This document shows positions 11,101-24,242 of a stretch of DNA of 64,000 bases, in pieces. The stretch covers positions 50,634,765-50,698,764 of the forward strand of contig CM019236.1 of NCBI GenBank assembly GCA_009741485.1, written 5' to 3'. Both the position numbers and the translations under genes were made by a program. Every line of letters begins with the position of its first letter. Position 1 is the first letter of the stretch. Below the pieces are notes generated by a model that was not told the origin of the DNA, did not search any database, and was given only the letters and a program-made list of their open reading frames with translations. The stretch is from Malurus cyaneus samueli. Its lineage: Eukaryota > Chordata > Aves > Passeriformes > Maluridae.

Positions 11101-14100
11101 ATGGGAGTGTTTTAAGTGCAGAAGGTGAGGCACAAAGAGATGACAGATCCTGCACAGGGGTGCACCTGTGATTTGGACATCACAGCAAGGTCTGCAGAAA
11201 GCTGCAGCATTTCTTAGGCCTTTTGTAAGATAGAAAATGTCCAAAAATGCAGTAAATATATGGTTGTAAGTTTGAAATTCTTGTTGTAATAAGAATATTT
11301 GCTGAAAACAAAGCTATGAAGGTATTTACAAACATACAGTCTTTTAGCCCAAACATTTATGACATAAACCTTTCATATGCTTAGGAAAAAAATAACAGGG
11401 TGATAGTTCATAAAAGAAGAGAAAATCTAGGCTCGCTGTCACCATTCCTCAGCCTCAGATCACAGATGTTCTTTATTACCTGCAGAATAATCATGCAAGA
11501 TGCAGCACAGCACACTGTTTTCCAGGTGTGAGAGAGCCCAGATGGAGATCACACACCTGACGATTCTCAGAGAATTTACCCAGGATTTACAGAACAGCAC
11601 AGTGAATGGCTCCTTTGCTGAGGGACACTGCTAAAAATATTTCTTTCCAGTGAAAGCACCCTTTTCTAATTTCTCACTGTGCAAAAAGCTGCTTCAGTAG
11701 AGCACTGCACTTTACTAAAAATCAGTAAAATAAAGCTTTTTAACATCAATATAGCATTAAGAAACAGGCATTCTTTATTTGGCACCAGATGCACAAAGGG
11801 ATATTTCCTCTGAAATATTGTGCATCCTGAGTATAGAAAAGACTCCTGTTTATATACTATATTTTACATATGTATGACAGGTTTCCACAAAATAAATATA
11901 CATATTTATTACCACTTCCCTGAAATCATTAGCATGTATTTCATACATGTTGGGACATGTGTTTTCTTGTCCTGGTGTCCTTCCAGTGGTCTCTGGTGGC
12001 CCATCTTATCCTGACGTTATCCTTGACCGCCTTACGAACTTGGTACTACTTCCCAAATTAGGAGAAAAGTTGGAATAACTGACCTAGTTCATTAAATTGC
12101 AAGCCCTTAGATCAATGAAGTGTAGTTTCTTACTCCTTTCCTTGGTTAATGTTTATTGTAGTTTTAATTGTATGGTTGCATAGGCTAATGACTTTGTAAA
12201 ATGATCATTGTACTAACTCACCAGGTGCAAACAATTCCTTCACCTCTCCCATATTCTTTTTAGTGTTGTGGTGGGGAGGTTGAATAACAAAAAAGTTTGA
12301 AATGTTGCTGTCCATGCAACATCTAGTTTCTCTGTATGAAGCCAATATAGCAACATGTCTTGACATGAGAAACATCATGGGAAACTGTGATCACCTATGG
12401 AACCTGAGCAAGGTGGACAGCCTGCTTTCAGAATCAGAGATGCTTTATGTATCTGTGTCTGCAGAATCACAAGCCTCTGTCCAGTGCATTTGCATGCCCA
12501 GTATTAGAAAATTATTGTCTGTGCTCCTTGGAACACCAGTATGATGTAGTTTTCATTACCACCTTTTATCTTGGAAAGTCCGTGATACGAATTCATACTT
12601 GCACATTTGTGACCAACAGCTTTTAGAGTATCTAATGTGGAAAATATCCATCTGGATCAGAAGCCATTAATTTGACCCCCATGAGAATGGCTCTGCCCAT
12701 AACCCCAAGAATCTCTGGTTTGTGACAGACTGCTGTTATCCACAGTTGAATGATTTGAGAGCCTGTCAGGACAGTAGGACTACCTCACTACCAATCTTTG
12801 TGTAATACAGGGTCAGAGGACCTCACTGAATGAACAAAAAACTCTTATCTTTTCTGTTCGAGCTTTCAGAGCATTGCCAGAGGTTAACATGGATAACCAG
12901 AATGTCAATCCCCTGACACCCGTGATATCTGCATTCCTCAAATGGGAAGGGAATTGTACAATGCTGCCTATCCACTAAATCAAATGTCAGCCCAATGCTG
13001 ACCCACCCAGTCTCCAACAGCTGCAGATGATCTTTTATTGTCAGAGGACATGGGGGTATCATGCAAAAAATATTATACAGAGCATTTTTGTAAGCATATA
13101 ATGATGAAAACAGTAGAGAAAAAAGATCATTTCTCTTGATGTATCCCATTTTAAAGTGCAGCTTTGGCCTTCTGTTTGAATAGCAACATATTTTAAAGCT
13201 ATATTTCACACCAAATAGAGCTTTAGTGAAAACTGCTATGCTTCAGATCAAAAGGAAATGCCACTGAACTTCCCCAGAAATATTATGGTCGAATTACTGT
13301 GAAAAGAAAGACCTTTAACTACAGCTGATACAAAAAGAAATTATCCAAGACTACTAACATTTTGTGTTAATTCTCATTTACTTCTTATGTCTCATCTTAC
13401 TTGAACTTTCTGATGCATCAAAAGGGAAGTAAAACACAGCACAGTAAGTTAAACCAGGACATCCAAGAAGACAGATGACTCTGGGTCATACTCCAGCATT
13501 GATTTCCAATATATCCTTGGGTAAGTCATACAGAATGATTCATCCCACCCAAGTATCACTGAAGTAATGTCTAATTAAAACTAATTGTGTACATGATTCC
13601 TGAAGAGGGGGACTATTCATGTGTATTTGACTTGAGTTCTGTGCTCCTGCGCAGACATGGCCCGTTTTCTCTCCATTTACTACAGAAGAAAATTACAGGT
13701 TCACTTAGATGTTTCACTTGTGCCTTATTCAGATATAGGTAACATCAATCTAGATATTAGTTACCTTAATTCTAGTTTAGACTTTAAGTTTATTATCTAT
13801 AAACCCCTGTGTTTAAAACCTAGTTATGCCTCTTTTCATCTTGTCTTCTACAGCTAAGTATTTAGCTCTTTGAAGGGACTGTCCCTCACTAAGTGCAGGC
13901 AGTATGACACAAAACAGAATTCCTGGGGAGTTAAAGCATTGCCGTGACATAATCAGTACTGGTAACCCCTTCTCCAGCTCTTGTTATGGGTGATATTTGC
14001 CTTGCAGTCTGCATTCTGGTGAAGCTTTTGCTTCAATCAGAAGTGAGTTTATTTGCTAGTGGAAGTGACTAAAAAGTAAAAAATTAGAAAGAAAGACTCA

Positions 14101-16039
14101 AACTGAAAAGAGTTTTGAAAATGAACTGAAATCAGTTCTTTCTGTTTTTAAATTTTATTGAATATCTTGAGTTGGAAATAGTGTAGCGCTCACAGAGTAA
14201 GCAGCTTTCAACTAGCTCCTCACTCTGATGAAAGTTTCATGCTGTGTTGAATTCCAGCACCCCTGTAGAACACAGGTAAGAAACTGATTAAGAATGTGCT
14301 TTTTGAAAAAAAAAATGTTTTCTTCAGATCATTTCCTGAAGTATTTATTGTTTTGAATATCATAGAGAAGGGAGAGTATCTTACTGCTCTGTCTGCTATC
14401 AGCTCTCAGAGGAGCAGGGCCATAGTGCCACCACTAGCTGTGAGGAAAGACCATGTAACTGCAATCAATTATCCATATAATTGATGAATATGTGCTCTGG
14501 CATAAGCACAGGGAATATCTGTGGTATCTTGTGGGAACGTATCTGCCTGCAGAACAGCCACAGGAGTCCCACCAGCTAGCAACCTCACCTCTGGTCCAGA
14601 AATAGCGGAGCCTGTTGTAGGCACAGTGGCAGGATACATGAATGAAATGCATTCTGTAGAGGCTTATGTGGGGATGGATATTCCTTGCAGAAGAGAGAAA
14701 CTCCATAAAAATTACATGTTTTTATCCCAAATCGGCTTTCTTTAACATTTACGTCCCCAGTTTGTTGGTGAGCACAGCTCTTTTGGGTGTCCCAGTGGAA
14801 GATACACAGCTCTGGCACTGCCAGTGTCCAGCTGCCCAGACAGCAAGGAGCTGCCTCCCAAGTTTGATTTATCTTCTTTGTCACTTCTTGCTATGTGGAG
14901 AAGTTTCTTCCTTCCTAAGAATCCAGGATGGCATTATAAACATTAGGATTTTTAGAGCAAGGGCTATCTTTTCATCCTTTGTCAGTGCAATATCAGTCAC
15001 CGTGGCATTCCTAACCATGCCTGGAGTTTCCATGCATTACCCACTATGTAAATTACTACTAAGAACAGTAAGTGACACCTGTGTGCAAACAGCTGCGTTT
15101 TTTAGGGTGCTCATGTCTGTAGTTCATAAAGAATTGTGGAATCTTACTTTCTTAAATAGCACTTTAGAAATCACAAGTCATATACTTTCCAGAATTTTAC
15201 CCTTTTTTTTTTTAGTATTGTGTAGTTTTAGCTGTGAATGATAGCAACAATTCTTATTTTGAGTTGATCCGTAGATAAAAGTCTGAATATTACAGAGCTT
15301 GGGGTAAGCTCTGGGGCAAGGATTAAACCCAAAATGCACAGCATGGTCAGCTGATGCTACTGTAAGAGTAACAACACTCAAACCCTGCAGCAGCCCACGA
15401 CATAAACCTGACACAAGCCATGGATGACCCAGGTACCTCCAATCCTGCAGCTGCAGTCCATAGCTGCACTCCTGTGTCAGAGGTGTTGTGTCCCAGGTTT
15501 GTTTGCACATCAGTTGAAGTGGAAACTCAGAAACCATGAACTCACAATGATGAGAGTCTGCACTGAGCCAGCCCCCATTTGACTACGAGCCTGTGCTGGT
15601 GCAGGACAGGCAGATGTACATTTATTCAGGAAAGGACACATAAATGAAGGTCCCTAAACTTAAATTTATTCACAGCACATAGACCTGGCAGTGAGTTTAA
15701 GACTCAGAGCTGGCAAAGGTCCTGCCCAAGCCCTTGTAGCAGCAAAAAATGAGGATGTCATTGCTATGATTATTTGTATGGAAAAAATATAATTGGATGC
15801 ATTCCTTTTTTAAAAATGTCCTGACCAAATAATGTAATAGCTGGAAGTAAGAGGTCACATTGCCCAGTCTTAATAGTGTTCATAACATGAGGGGCAGAGG
15901 AATATGAGCTGCAGATTGGATACTTTTTCTTAACTGTTAGTTTCAAAAGCAGCTTTTTGTGTGAAATAAACAGTAATAATGAATGAGATAAATAGCTCCA
16001 TCCCATAATGCATGTTGCTATGGAAATTATGGAAAACAT
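8111..16039. other. AT-rich non-coding DNA
   Basis: About 7.9 kb with no recognised exon or mobile element. It has an (AG)n run of about 14 bases near 8414 and a two-copy 55-base repeat at 10263. The longest frame is 191 codons at 14666-15241; it has no recognisable domain and crosses T-rich low-complexity DNA, so I do not call it. Confidence 0.6.
10263..10355 (+). repeat. Two-copy imperfect tandem repeat, period about 55
   Basis: GCAATATTCTTCCTCTTACC at 10263 recurs as GCAACATTCTTCCTCTTAGC at 10318, each followed by ATG and a T-rich then C-rich tract. A local duplication. Confidence 0.65.
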
Positions 16040-16113
16040 GTTTGTTCTTAGAATTACAAGGAGTCCCAGGGACTTCAAGGTCCCTTCCAGCCCAAGTCAT
16101 TCTATGAGTCTAT
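16040..16113 (+). mobile_element. CR1 3'-end fragment
   Basis: The segment AAGGTCCCTTCCAGCCCAAG followed by TCATTCTATGAGTCTATGA is the standard CR1 3' terminus, including its short ATTCTATG repeats, in sense orientation. Only about 70 bases remain, so it is a severely 5'-truncated insertion. Confidence 0.7.
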
Positions 16114-19100
16114 GACACACAGGATAATGGTACAAAAAATTACATTATAACCACTTTTCTTAAGTGGTTCCATGATACTAGACAAAACTGTGTGGCCTGA
16201 TTATAATTCCAATCCCCAAAGTCAGTCTGCTGTCATTTGCTTGTTCTCTAGCAGTTTACATGGTCACTTCAAGCAAAGACCCTTGAGCAATCAGGATACA
16301 AGTGTGAAGCGCCACTTAAAGCTTGGGCTCAGGCAGATCTGCAATAAATTTTCGTTATTTTCCCCATTGTTTCCAAGGGAACTCTGACTCTGCTGCCACT
16401 AATTGAGAAAGATTCAGAAAATACAGCTAAGCCAGTTTAAAAGAGAAGCTGCAAGTGGTTTATGTGGCCTAGATGAGACAGAATAAAGGGGGTTTTAGTA
16501 GGAGACAGGATGGAAGAAAATGTAGTCTCTTAAAAATAAATCTGTACACCACAAGAAACAAGTTATACATTTTTAGCATATTGGTCCCATCAGTCCATGT
16601 AGGGAAAAATTCAGCTGAAAGTACATAGGACACCTAAGATAGCTCCAGGTGATTTTGAAACTGCCGTATTAAGGGCAAAGTTTACTTGACTGGGTAAATT
16701 GCAAAAAACACACAAAATACATGTGAAACTAAGGAGCAGCAAAGCCTCTTTAATTCTGGCCAGAGCATGAAGAAACTGCACCTGGCTACACTTCAATTTT
16801 TCCCATGCAGCTTAAGGCATTTCTTGGGCTTTTGAGTGCTAGGTATGCCACCTACGTATATTACACTAGCTTCTGCTCCTTTATTGCCACACTGGGAGTG
16901 TATTTTTGGCCTCAAAGAAATTAAGATTGGGGCAAAGCTTCCTGAGGCTTTGTTTGCTGGGAGGGCTTTCATTCCTACTGAAATTGTTACAGAATAAGGG
17001 AATGTCATCCCTGATGTACCAAAACCAATGGTGGTATCATGACTTGTCAGTAGTCAGGGACAAATGTCACTTGACATGTGTTCTATTAGTAAAAATACAT
17101 ACATAATGAACAAAGAGCACCATGGACTGAATCCTTCTATTAAACTAAAAAAAAAAGAAAATTATTTTTTCTCAAAGACAACTTGCTAGTTTTATACCAT
17201 TTATTTATTAAGACCACACAGTTGCAATCTAGAATTTTATGAAGCATTGATTATAATATTAAAATTTGAAACCACTGTACTTTTTGCTTAGTTTGTTCTT
17301 CTATCATTCCTGGATTAATCGTATCAGGATTAAAGGAATCTGTGCAATTTTTTCTATCAGAATCAGGACAATTTTCTAGCAGAAATTAGTTGCTAAGTTC
17401 TAGGGAATTATTTGATTTTTGTCTTCCTGGAAGTTCTCAACTTTGACAGTCTTAATATTCCATCTACTTTGTCTTTTAAAGCAGTGCCTCAATGAACTTC
17501 AGAAAGGAATATATTTGGCAAATGTAGTTTGATACTTTTGCTAGCAAGTGGAGTGACGACCATTGCACGCTGGTGTTCATTGGAGATGGCTTGGCACGTT
17601 AGAGTTGTTTTGCCACGAAACTAAGGCAAGACATTATAGTTCTACCCTACTCTACTGCTGATAAGATGCAAAGATGAAAACAGGAGTGTAAAAGCTCCAG
17701 GATATGGGGATTTATTCCTAAGTTAGATGGCTGGGTCTTGTTGCTACAAAGGGAGTAAAACATCTGTGAGAAGAGTGAAGTTACTGTCATTGATTCCAAG
17801 CAGGATCGCTGTGCAGGTGCTCCCACTGCTCAGTGCCAGGTAGCTCTAGAAGTCCATAAGCAGGGTCAAAGGAATGATAGAAGACAGGTTTACACTGAGT
17901 GAAACTTTACTGATGGAAGACTTTGCACTTGCGCTATGAACTTGCTTTCAAAGTGAGATTTACAGTAAAGCTTTTGCAGAATGTTGCTGTTGATTGCAGC
18001 TGTCACCGAGAAGTATGAGGGTATCGGTTCTGGAGGCAGACAGCTGGACTGTTTAGTGAGATTTAACCAACTCCTGATCTCACTGGCTGACAAGAAGAAA
18101 AGTGATTTAGTCTGGGGTCAATGATCTCATTTACATGGGTGAAGCAGATTAATGCTTTTGAGATTCCTTTCTCTGAACTGTTAAAAAAACTGTAAACAAA
18201 AAATTTCTTGTTGTGTTGTTGAATTACCGTAAGCAGTCCACTGAACTTTGCATTTCAATTATCCTTTCAGCAAAATGGTGATAACTGTGTCTACTTGCCT
18301 CCCTGAACAGTTGTGAGAATAAATTACTGTTCCTAAACAGCTTGCGAACTGAAAAAGGACGAAAAAGGGAATAGTTAATGTTAATATTTAGGAAAAGAAG
18401 AGCAGAGGGAAGAAAAGATCACAGATAAAACCCAGGGTGTGCTTTTTACTGTTTCCTCGTCCAGTACAGCAGTCACTTCAAGACAGAAGAGGCCAGGCAC
18501 ATGAAAACAATACTAAAACCCTTCTGGCAGGGTTTCCAGTGCAGGGCAGTACTGCAGCAGTTTCTACTCATGGCTCTTCAGGATCATTTCTCATCATATG
18601 GAAAATGCACACCAGAGAGGGGGTTGTTGTACCAGTGAAGGAAGAGAAGGCTACTCATTTGTTTGCTGTTGCTTAACATGGGCTTGGGCCATATTCTTCC
18701 CAGGCCTTCTGGAACACGCCCTGGTATCTGGGAACACTTTCTTATGGAACAGTTATGAAATACTGTGGCTGATGTAGTTCTGATAAGAAGCTGTAGCAAT
18801 ACTAATGAACTGCTGAGCTCTGTAGATAGCAACAGACTTGGTAACAGGAAATGGGACATGGTTGCTTCACCTGTGCAATTAGCGAAGCAAGTCTCTGCAT
18901 GTTCACACACCTTTAAACAAGCAAGAAGGGGATAAAAGATCCTATTGCCATTTGGGCGCATCAAAATGCCATGGAGACAGTAAAGTATCAGAAGGCACTC
19001 AGCAAAATAAAACAACAAAATAGAATGCACTACTTTCTTAAATTCAAATTCTCTAACACCTGTGTAACTCCCATGTAAATAATTACAGCCCTGGCAATGC

Positions 19101-22100
19101 TTGCCTGCTGGTATGAATGGTATCTTGTATTATTCTCAAGTTGAGATTGCTTTTTGCATCCATACAGAAAGGTTTTCATTTTCTAGAATATCTGTCAAGA
19201 TATGAAGCTCTATGAATGCTAGGCCTCTGCCTACAATCAAATTCAAAAAATCACACAAAGCAAATAAATGTAAAATGATAGAGAGAAATTAAAATCTTAG
19301 TCACAACATCTTGTGTCAAAGTTTTGCTCATATCCATCAGCAAACAGCTGTCATTTAATTTTTCCCGATCAGTGAATTAAAGTGATTATGAATAGCATTT
19401 TCCCAACTCCCTCTCCTCTCTGCTAGATCCAAGGAAATTAATCTGATTGGAATCAAAATCCATGGTCTCACTGTCCATAAATTTCAGATCAATGTGGTCA
19501 GGTTTTGTTTAATCAGAACCAACTTTCACACCTTTTAAATTCATTGTGATCTGACAGTGATTCAAAGTAGCTCATTTCCTAAGAGCTAGGATTTCAAAAT
19601 GTGTTGCATAAATATGGTCACCTTTTAAAAAGGTTTATTAAAAATCTACTGTGTATATGGGAGGGGAAGTAAATGGAGTGTTAACCCTGGAATATCACTG
19701 TCCATCTCCTGCGGGTGCTTAACAGAGAGTGGAAAATTAAGACTGGGCAAAAACTTGAAAAGTTTCTAAAATCTTTAAAGGCATGACTCTAAAGACACAT
19801 AGACCACATAATGCTAGGGCTTGTGGTTAATATTTGTAATGGGGAAAAGCTTCTGTATGTGGTGACAGCAAGTATGACCTTGGTGATGGAAAATCACTAC
19901 CCTGACAATATGAATAGAAACAGCAGCCTACTCCTCTCTGGACTGGCTGCAAATGAGCACAGCATTTTAGTCCTGTCTGTTGTGCAAAAAGGAGGCTTTT
20001 CTAGATCTCATATACCTCAATACTGAACAAAAATTTTAAAAGCCACGTAAGTGTATGTAAGTTGGAACAAAAAGTTGGAAAATATCTTGAACCTTGGGAA
20101 AGGAGGAATAGGTTTGTTTTTTGCCCTGAGTATTGTTGATGGCATGGTTGGCACTGAGTGCATCGTAATCACAACCATTAGAGACACACAAGTATACGCT
20201 GCAGATACTCTCAGTAAAGTTCTTAGCTAGTAATGACTTCTAGTGCTGCACTTCATTACCTATCAGCAGAAACATGTCATTCTGTGCACCAAATGTTCCT
20301 GCAAATCACTGTGCCAGCAGGCCACTAAGTCATTTCAGTGAGAAATCCAAATTGCAAAACATGATCAGCGTGTCTGTGTGGTAAGCTGCTAACACAATGC
20401 TTATTGCAAGCCAGACACAGACATGGCAGTGCGCCCCAAAACTGTACAGCACATGGGTATGTTTCCAAACACTCTTACCACATATTTTTCTGAACTACAT
20501 TTTTAGAACATATTCTGGTGACTGTCAGGGTTTATGAAGGCCTGCACCTGTCTGACTTGAACCACTTTTTCATTTACTGATGCAGGCTGAACTAAAAATG
20601 GTATTTTTTTGTTTAGTTGAGTTGGGTTTTTTGTTTTGCTTTACCACAGTTAATTTCATCCTCTTCTCACCTACATGAGATCCTTTCTCCTTTACAGCCG
20701 ATTTGAAGAAAAAGTGATAATAAAAGGAAAATTCCTGTATCTATCCAGGAGAGAATGTTTTTTCCATGCAGGGACTTCAAAAGATAGATCTCTGAGCCAC
20801 AAACCTCCTTAGAAACCCTACCTTGCAGCAGATTAAGAATGGGATTTTGAAGAAGCTGGAACAAGCTGCATGTGCTGAGAAGGGTCTATGCACACCTGTA
20901 GCAGACAGAAACATGCCAGAAGGCTTTCTGGACTTCAGCTACTTCTCCAGCACTAAGACCTGGAGAGTTTACACCTACCATGAGCTTCTTTTTTGCCTGG
21001 CCTATGTCTATAGCAGACAATCTCAAACTTGTATTTTAAGTATGACATAACATATACTTCACTGTATCACTAAGGCTGGAGTGCCTGGATTAGCTCTCTT
21101 TATAAGTCAAGAGCCTGCAAAGGGATCTCAAACAGAAAGTTAGAGATGAAGCTGAACTGGAATGAAGAAATTACTCCTATAACAAAGTTTAGGCAGTGTA
21201 GGCTCTTGAGCACTAACACAGCACAAAGCAACTGGACTGCTGAAAATTTCAGCATCAAGCTACAGCAACTAATGAGAGCACAAGAGTCTATGTGCTTTGT
21301 CACAGATGTAATGTTCTAAAAGAGCACTGGCAACAAGAGAAGTGCTTGGACAGCAGGATCACTGAGGAGAGGTCTTGAAGTCTTGAGGTCCTCCAGCCTG
21401 AAAGATCAAGACAGCTCTTTGAAAACCTGGCTCCTCATTCTTATGTCACTGTTAAAGGGATCTGCATCAAAGACAGCAAACAAATTACGCCAAGTCTCTT
21501 ACAGACTTTTGGAGTACTCATCTTAAAGTGGGCATCACCTTCCTTCTTACTTCAAGCTCATTTCATCCCATTTCCACAGGAACCGATCTCCTTCAGCTGT
21601 GGAACGGGAGTGATCTTCTGAAGGGAGAGCAAGAGGATCAAATTCAGAGCGGGGTGTTCACTACAGATGTGGGGCACAGACAGGGTACATGGCATAGGAA
21701 AGCCCTTCAAAGTCAGATAGGCACTTCCTTCTTACTCCCGTATGTGAAAGGATGATGGCCATGAAAAAGAGAATTACAGATGAACAGATTAGAAGTGCAT
21801 AGCACACAAAAATGAACTAAGTATTCAGGAAGCATTTACTTTGCTCACAGACATCCCGGATATGAAACATTTGGAAGCCAAAAGATAAATCCCTATGCAG
21901 CACAGAAAAAAGTGTGTGGCATTCGCATTATCAATGTCACCTTTCATACTACCTCTCTGCTTTGGCAATGTTCTTATGGTGCCCCTTGGCAACTGAATAT
22001 GAGCCCAGTTCTTGGGTGGAAAGGGTTTTTAACATATTATTTCCTTCGTAGTTCCAAAGAGGCTACAGAGTGTCTCTGAATCTCTATACAATAGATAGAT

Positions 22101-23639
22101 CTGGTGCTTCACAACAACAGAAAAGCTGGCTGTTAGAACAGATTGCCATGCAGTAAAATGGGTGGATTAGAAAAGAGAAGTGAAGCAAGCTTTGGGACTA
22201 AAGAGGGACAGTGTTTGAGATATGTATATCAGAAAACAGCTGTAGTATTTAATACTAAACAAAGAAACAATATCATAGGAGAAAATTATTCTTCATATTA
22301 GTCTCTTGAAAAAGAAATCTCAGTTCACTGGAGCCAGCAGATAGGGAAACACTCTAATGATACCAACTTTCTTAGAAAGTATAACAAAGAATCATATTCT
22401 TTCAATGAAAACATTTTACTAAACACTTCAGTAACTTACATAATCAGAAAGCAACTTAGGACTGTTGTAACAAATATTTAGTATTCTCCATATCCTGATA
22501 TTATTTTTTTTTTGCTCTTAACAAAGCTCTGTAAAGCTGCAGAGGGTGATTTCACCATCTACCAAGACATCCACTGAAACAGCCTTCACTTTTAAGTTGG
22601 AAACAAAAGAACAATCCAGTAATGTGCCCAGTGAAAATGGACACAGAGGTTGCTTTCTTAAGGAGGGCATGATTTAAAATTTAGTGGTATCTTAGAAAGT
22701 TATTTTGTACCTTAAATACAAAAATAATAGTTTAATTTTTGAATAATTTGTATTTCTGAATACACGGCAACTTCTTGCATTATTATTTGACAAAATTGTC
22801 ATAGCAAAATTGATTCAGCTACTGTGCTTAAATAGGTGTTGTATGCTCTGGTATTTTTGTTACATTGCTGAAGAGGCCTATGAAACAGATTTCTGATGAC
22901 AGCTCTATACCTCATGGTATTAAAACAAAATGTTTTAACTGTAACCTTAATTTCCCTTATTTAATGTCTCATCTTTGTTTATCGTAGTATCATGACTAAA
23001 ATCAGACAAGAAGGTGCCTGAGGAACAGTCTGGTCTCTTTGTAGTACCCTAGAGTATGAAACTTACTTAGAGTACATGTGAAATGAAATTATAATAAAAA
23101 ATCTGGAAGATTATGCATGCAAGTAGCTATGCGAATTATGGGAATTTTATCATAGTACACGTTTTAAAATTGTGTTAATTGGAAATTGTAGTGTTTGGAA
23201 TAATTTTCCTAGTCCTCGGAAATGTGGATAAAAATTAGGAACAGTACATATAAAAAAGAATGCATGTTCATTCCACTGTGTGTAAGAAAATAATCTGTTA
23301 GCAAAATCTGTTAGATTATATTAGCAATAATCTGTTGTAAACACAGGCAAAGTAGTAAAAGATAAATATAAATTAATTCAGCATGATCAGATGTGAAACA
23401 CTGTATATTTCAGATACCACAGTGACAGTGAGATTCATGAGAGCAGAATATGGTTTTATTCTCCTCCACTTTTTGCAAAAGGAGGTACACTGAGGTTACT
23501 TTAAAATGTCAGAACATTTCTAGGATAAAAAATGCAAATTTCAGTAATTTCTTGAACATGCAGAATGGACTTCTTTTAATCTCAGGAACTGGGGTTTTTT
23601 AATGTTGAGCCAGGATTTATGCTGATATAGTAGAATATA
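16114..23639. other. AT-rich non-coding DNA
   Basis: About 7.5 kb with nothing I can name. There is a small perfect hairpin near 16159-16178 (ACCACTT arms). Short frames (up to 148 codons, 18584-19030 minus) show no domain features. Confidence 0.6.
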
Positions 23640-24242
23640 GTTCCATTGCAGTCAGGGTTCAATACTAGGACACCAAAAATGACATCCTGGAGCATTCAGA
23701 ACAGCATTGCCAGCAGATCCTGCCCCTCTGCTCAGCCCTGGTGAGGCCTCACCTGCAATGCTGTGTCCCTCACCTGCAGTGTTGTGTCCCAATCCTGTCT
23801 GGGCTCCTCAGTAAAGGAGAGACAGGGAGCTCTGGAGCAGGTCCAGTGGAGGGTGACAAAGGGACTGGAGCATCTCCCTTATGAGGAAAGGCTGAGCTGG
23901 GCCTTTCCTTGAGAAGAGACAACTGAGAGGTGACCTAATCAATTGATCTCATCAAGTATCTGAAGGGAGGGTGTCAAGAGGATGGATCCAGGCCCTTCCC
24001 GGTGATACCAAGCAATAGGACAAGGGGCAATGGGAACAAGTGAGTAATAGGAGGAAGAACCTCTTTGCAATGTGGGTGACCATGCACTGGAATAGGTTGC
24101 CAGAGAGACTGTGGAGCCTCCCTCACTAGAGATATTCAAGAACGGTCTGGACACAATCCTGTGACGTGCTTTAGGATGACCGTGTGTGAGCAGGGAGCTT
24201 GGAACAAATCACCCACTGTGTATTCGGTGATTCTATGGACTG
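23640..24242 (+). mobile_element. CR1 LINE 3' region, 5'-truncated
   Basis: A sense CR1 copy of about 600 bases. Recognisable blocks in order are GACATCCTGGAGCATTCAG, GGTGAGGCCTCACCTGCAAT, GGACTGGAGCATCTCCCTTA, GAGGAAAGGCTGAGCTGGGC and GATTCAAGAACGG-like text, ending in GTGATTCTATGG. Near 23750-23785 the block CCTCACCTGCA(A/G)TG(C/T)TGTGTCC occurs twice in tandem, as in the CR1 copies at 45.7 and 50.1 kb. Confidence 0.9.

Noticed and set aside
14666..15241. A 191-codon plus-strand frame
   Set aside because: No domain, signal or codon pattern. It runs through T-rich sequence, and overlapping frames exist on the other strand.
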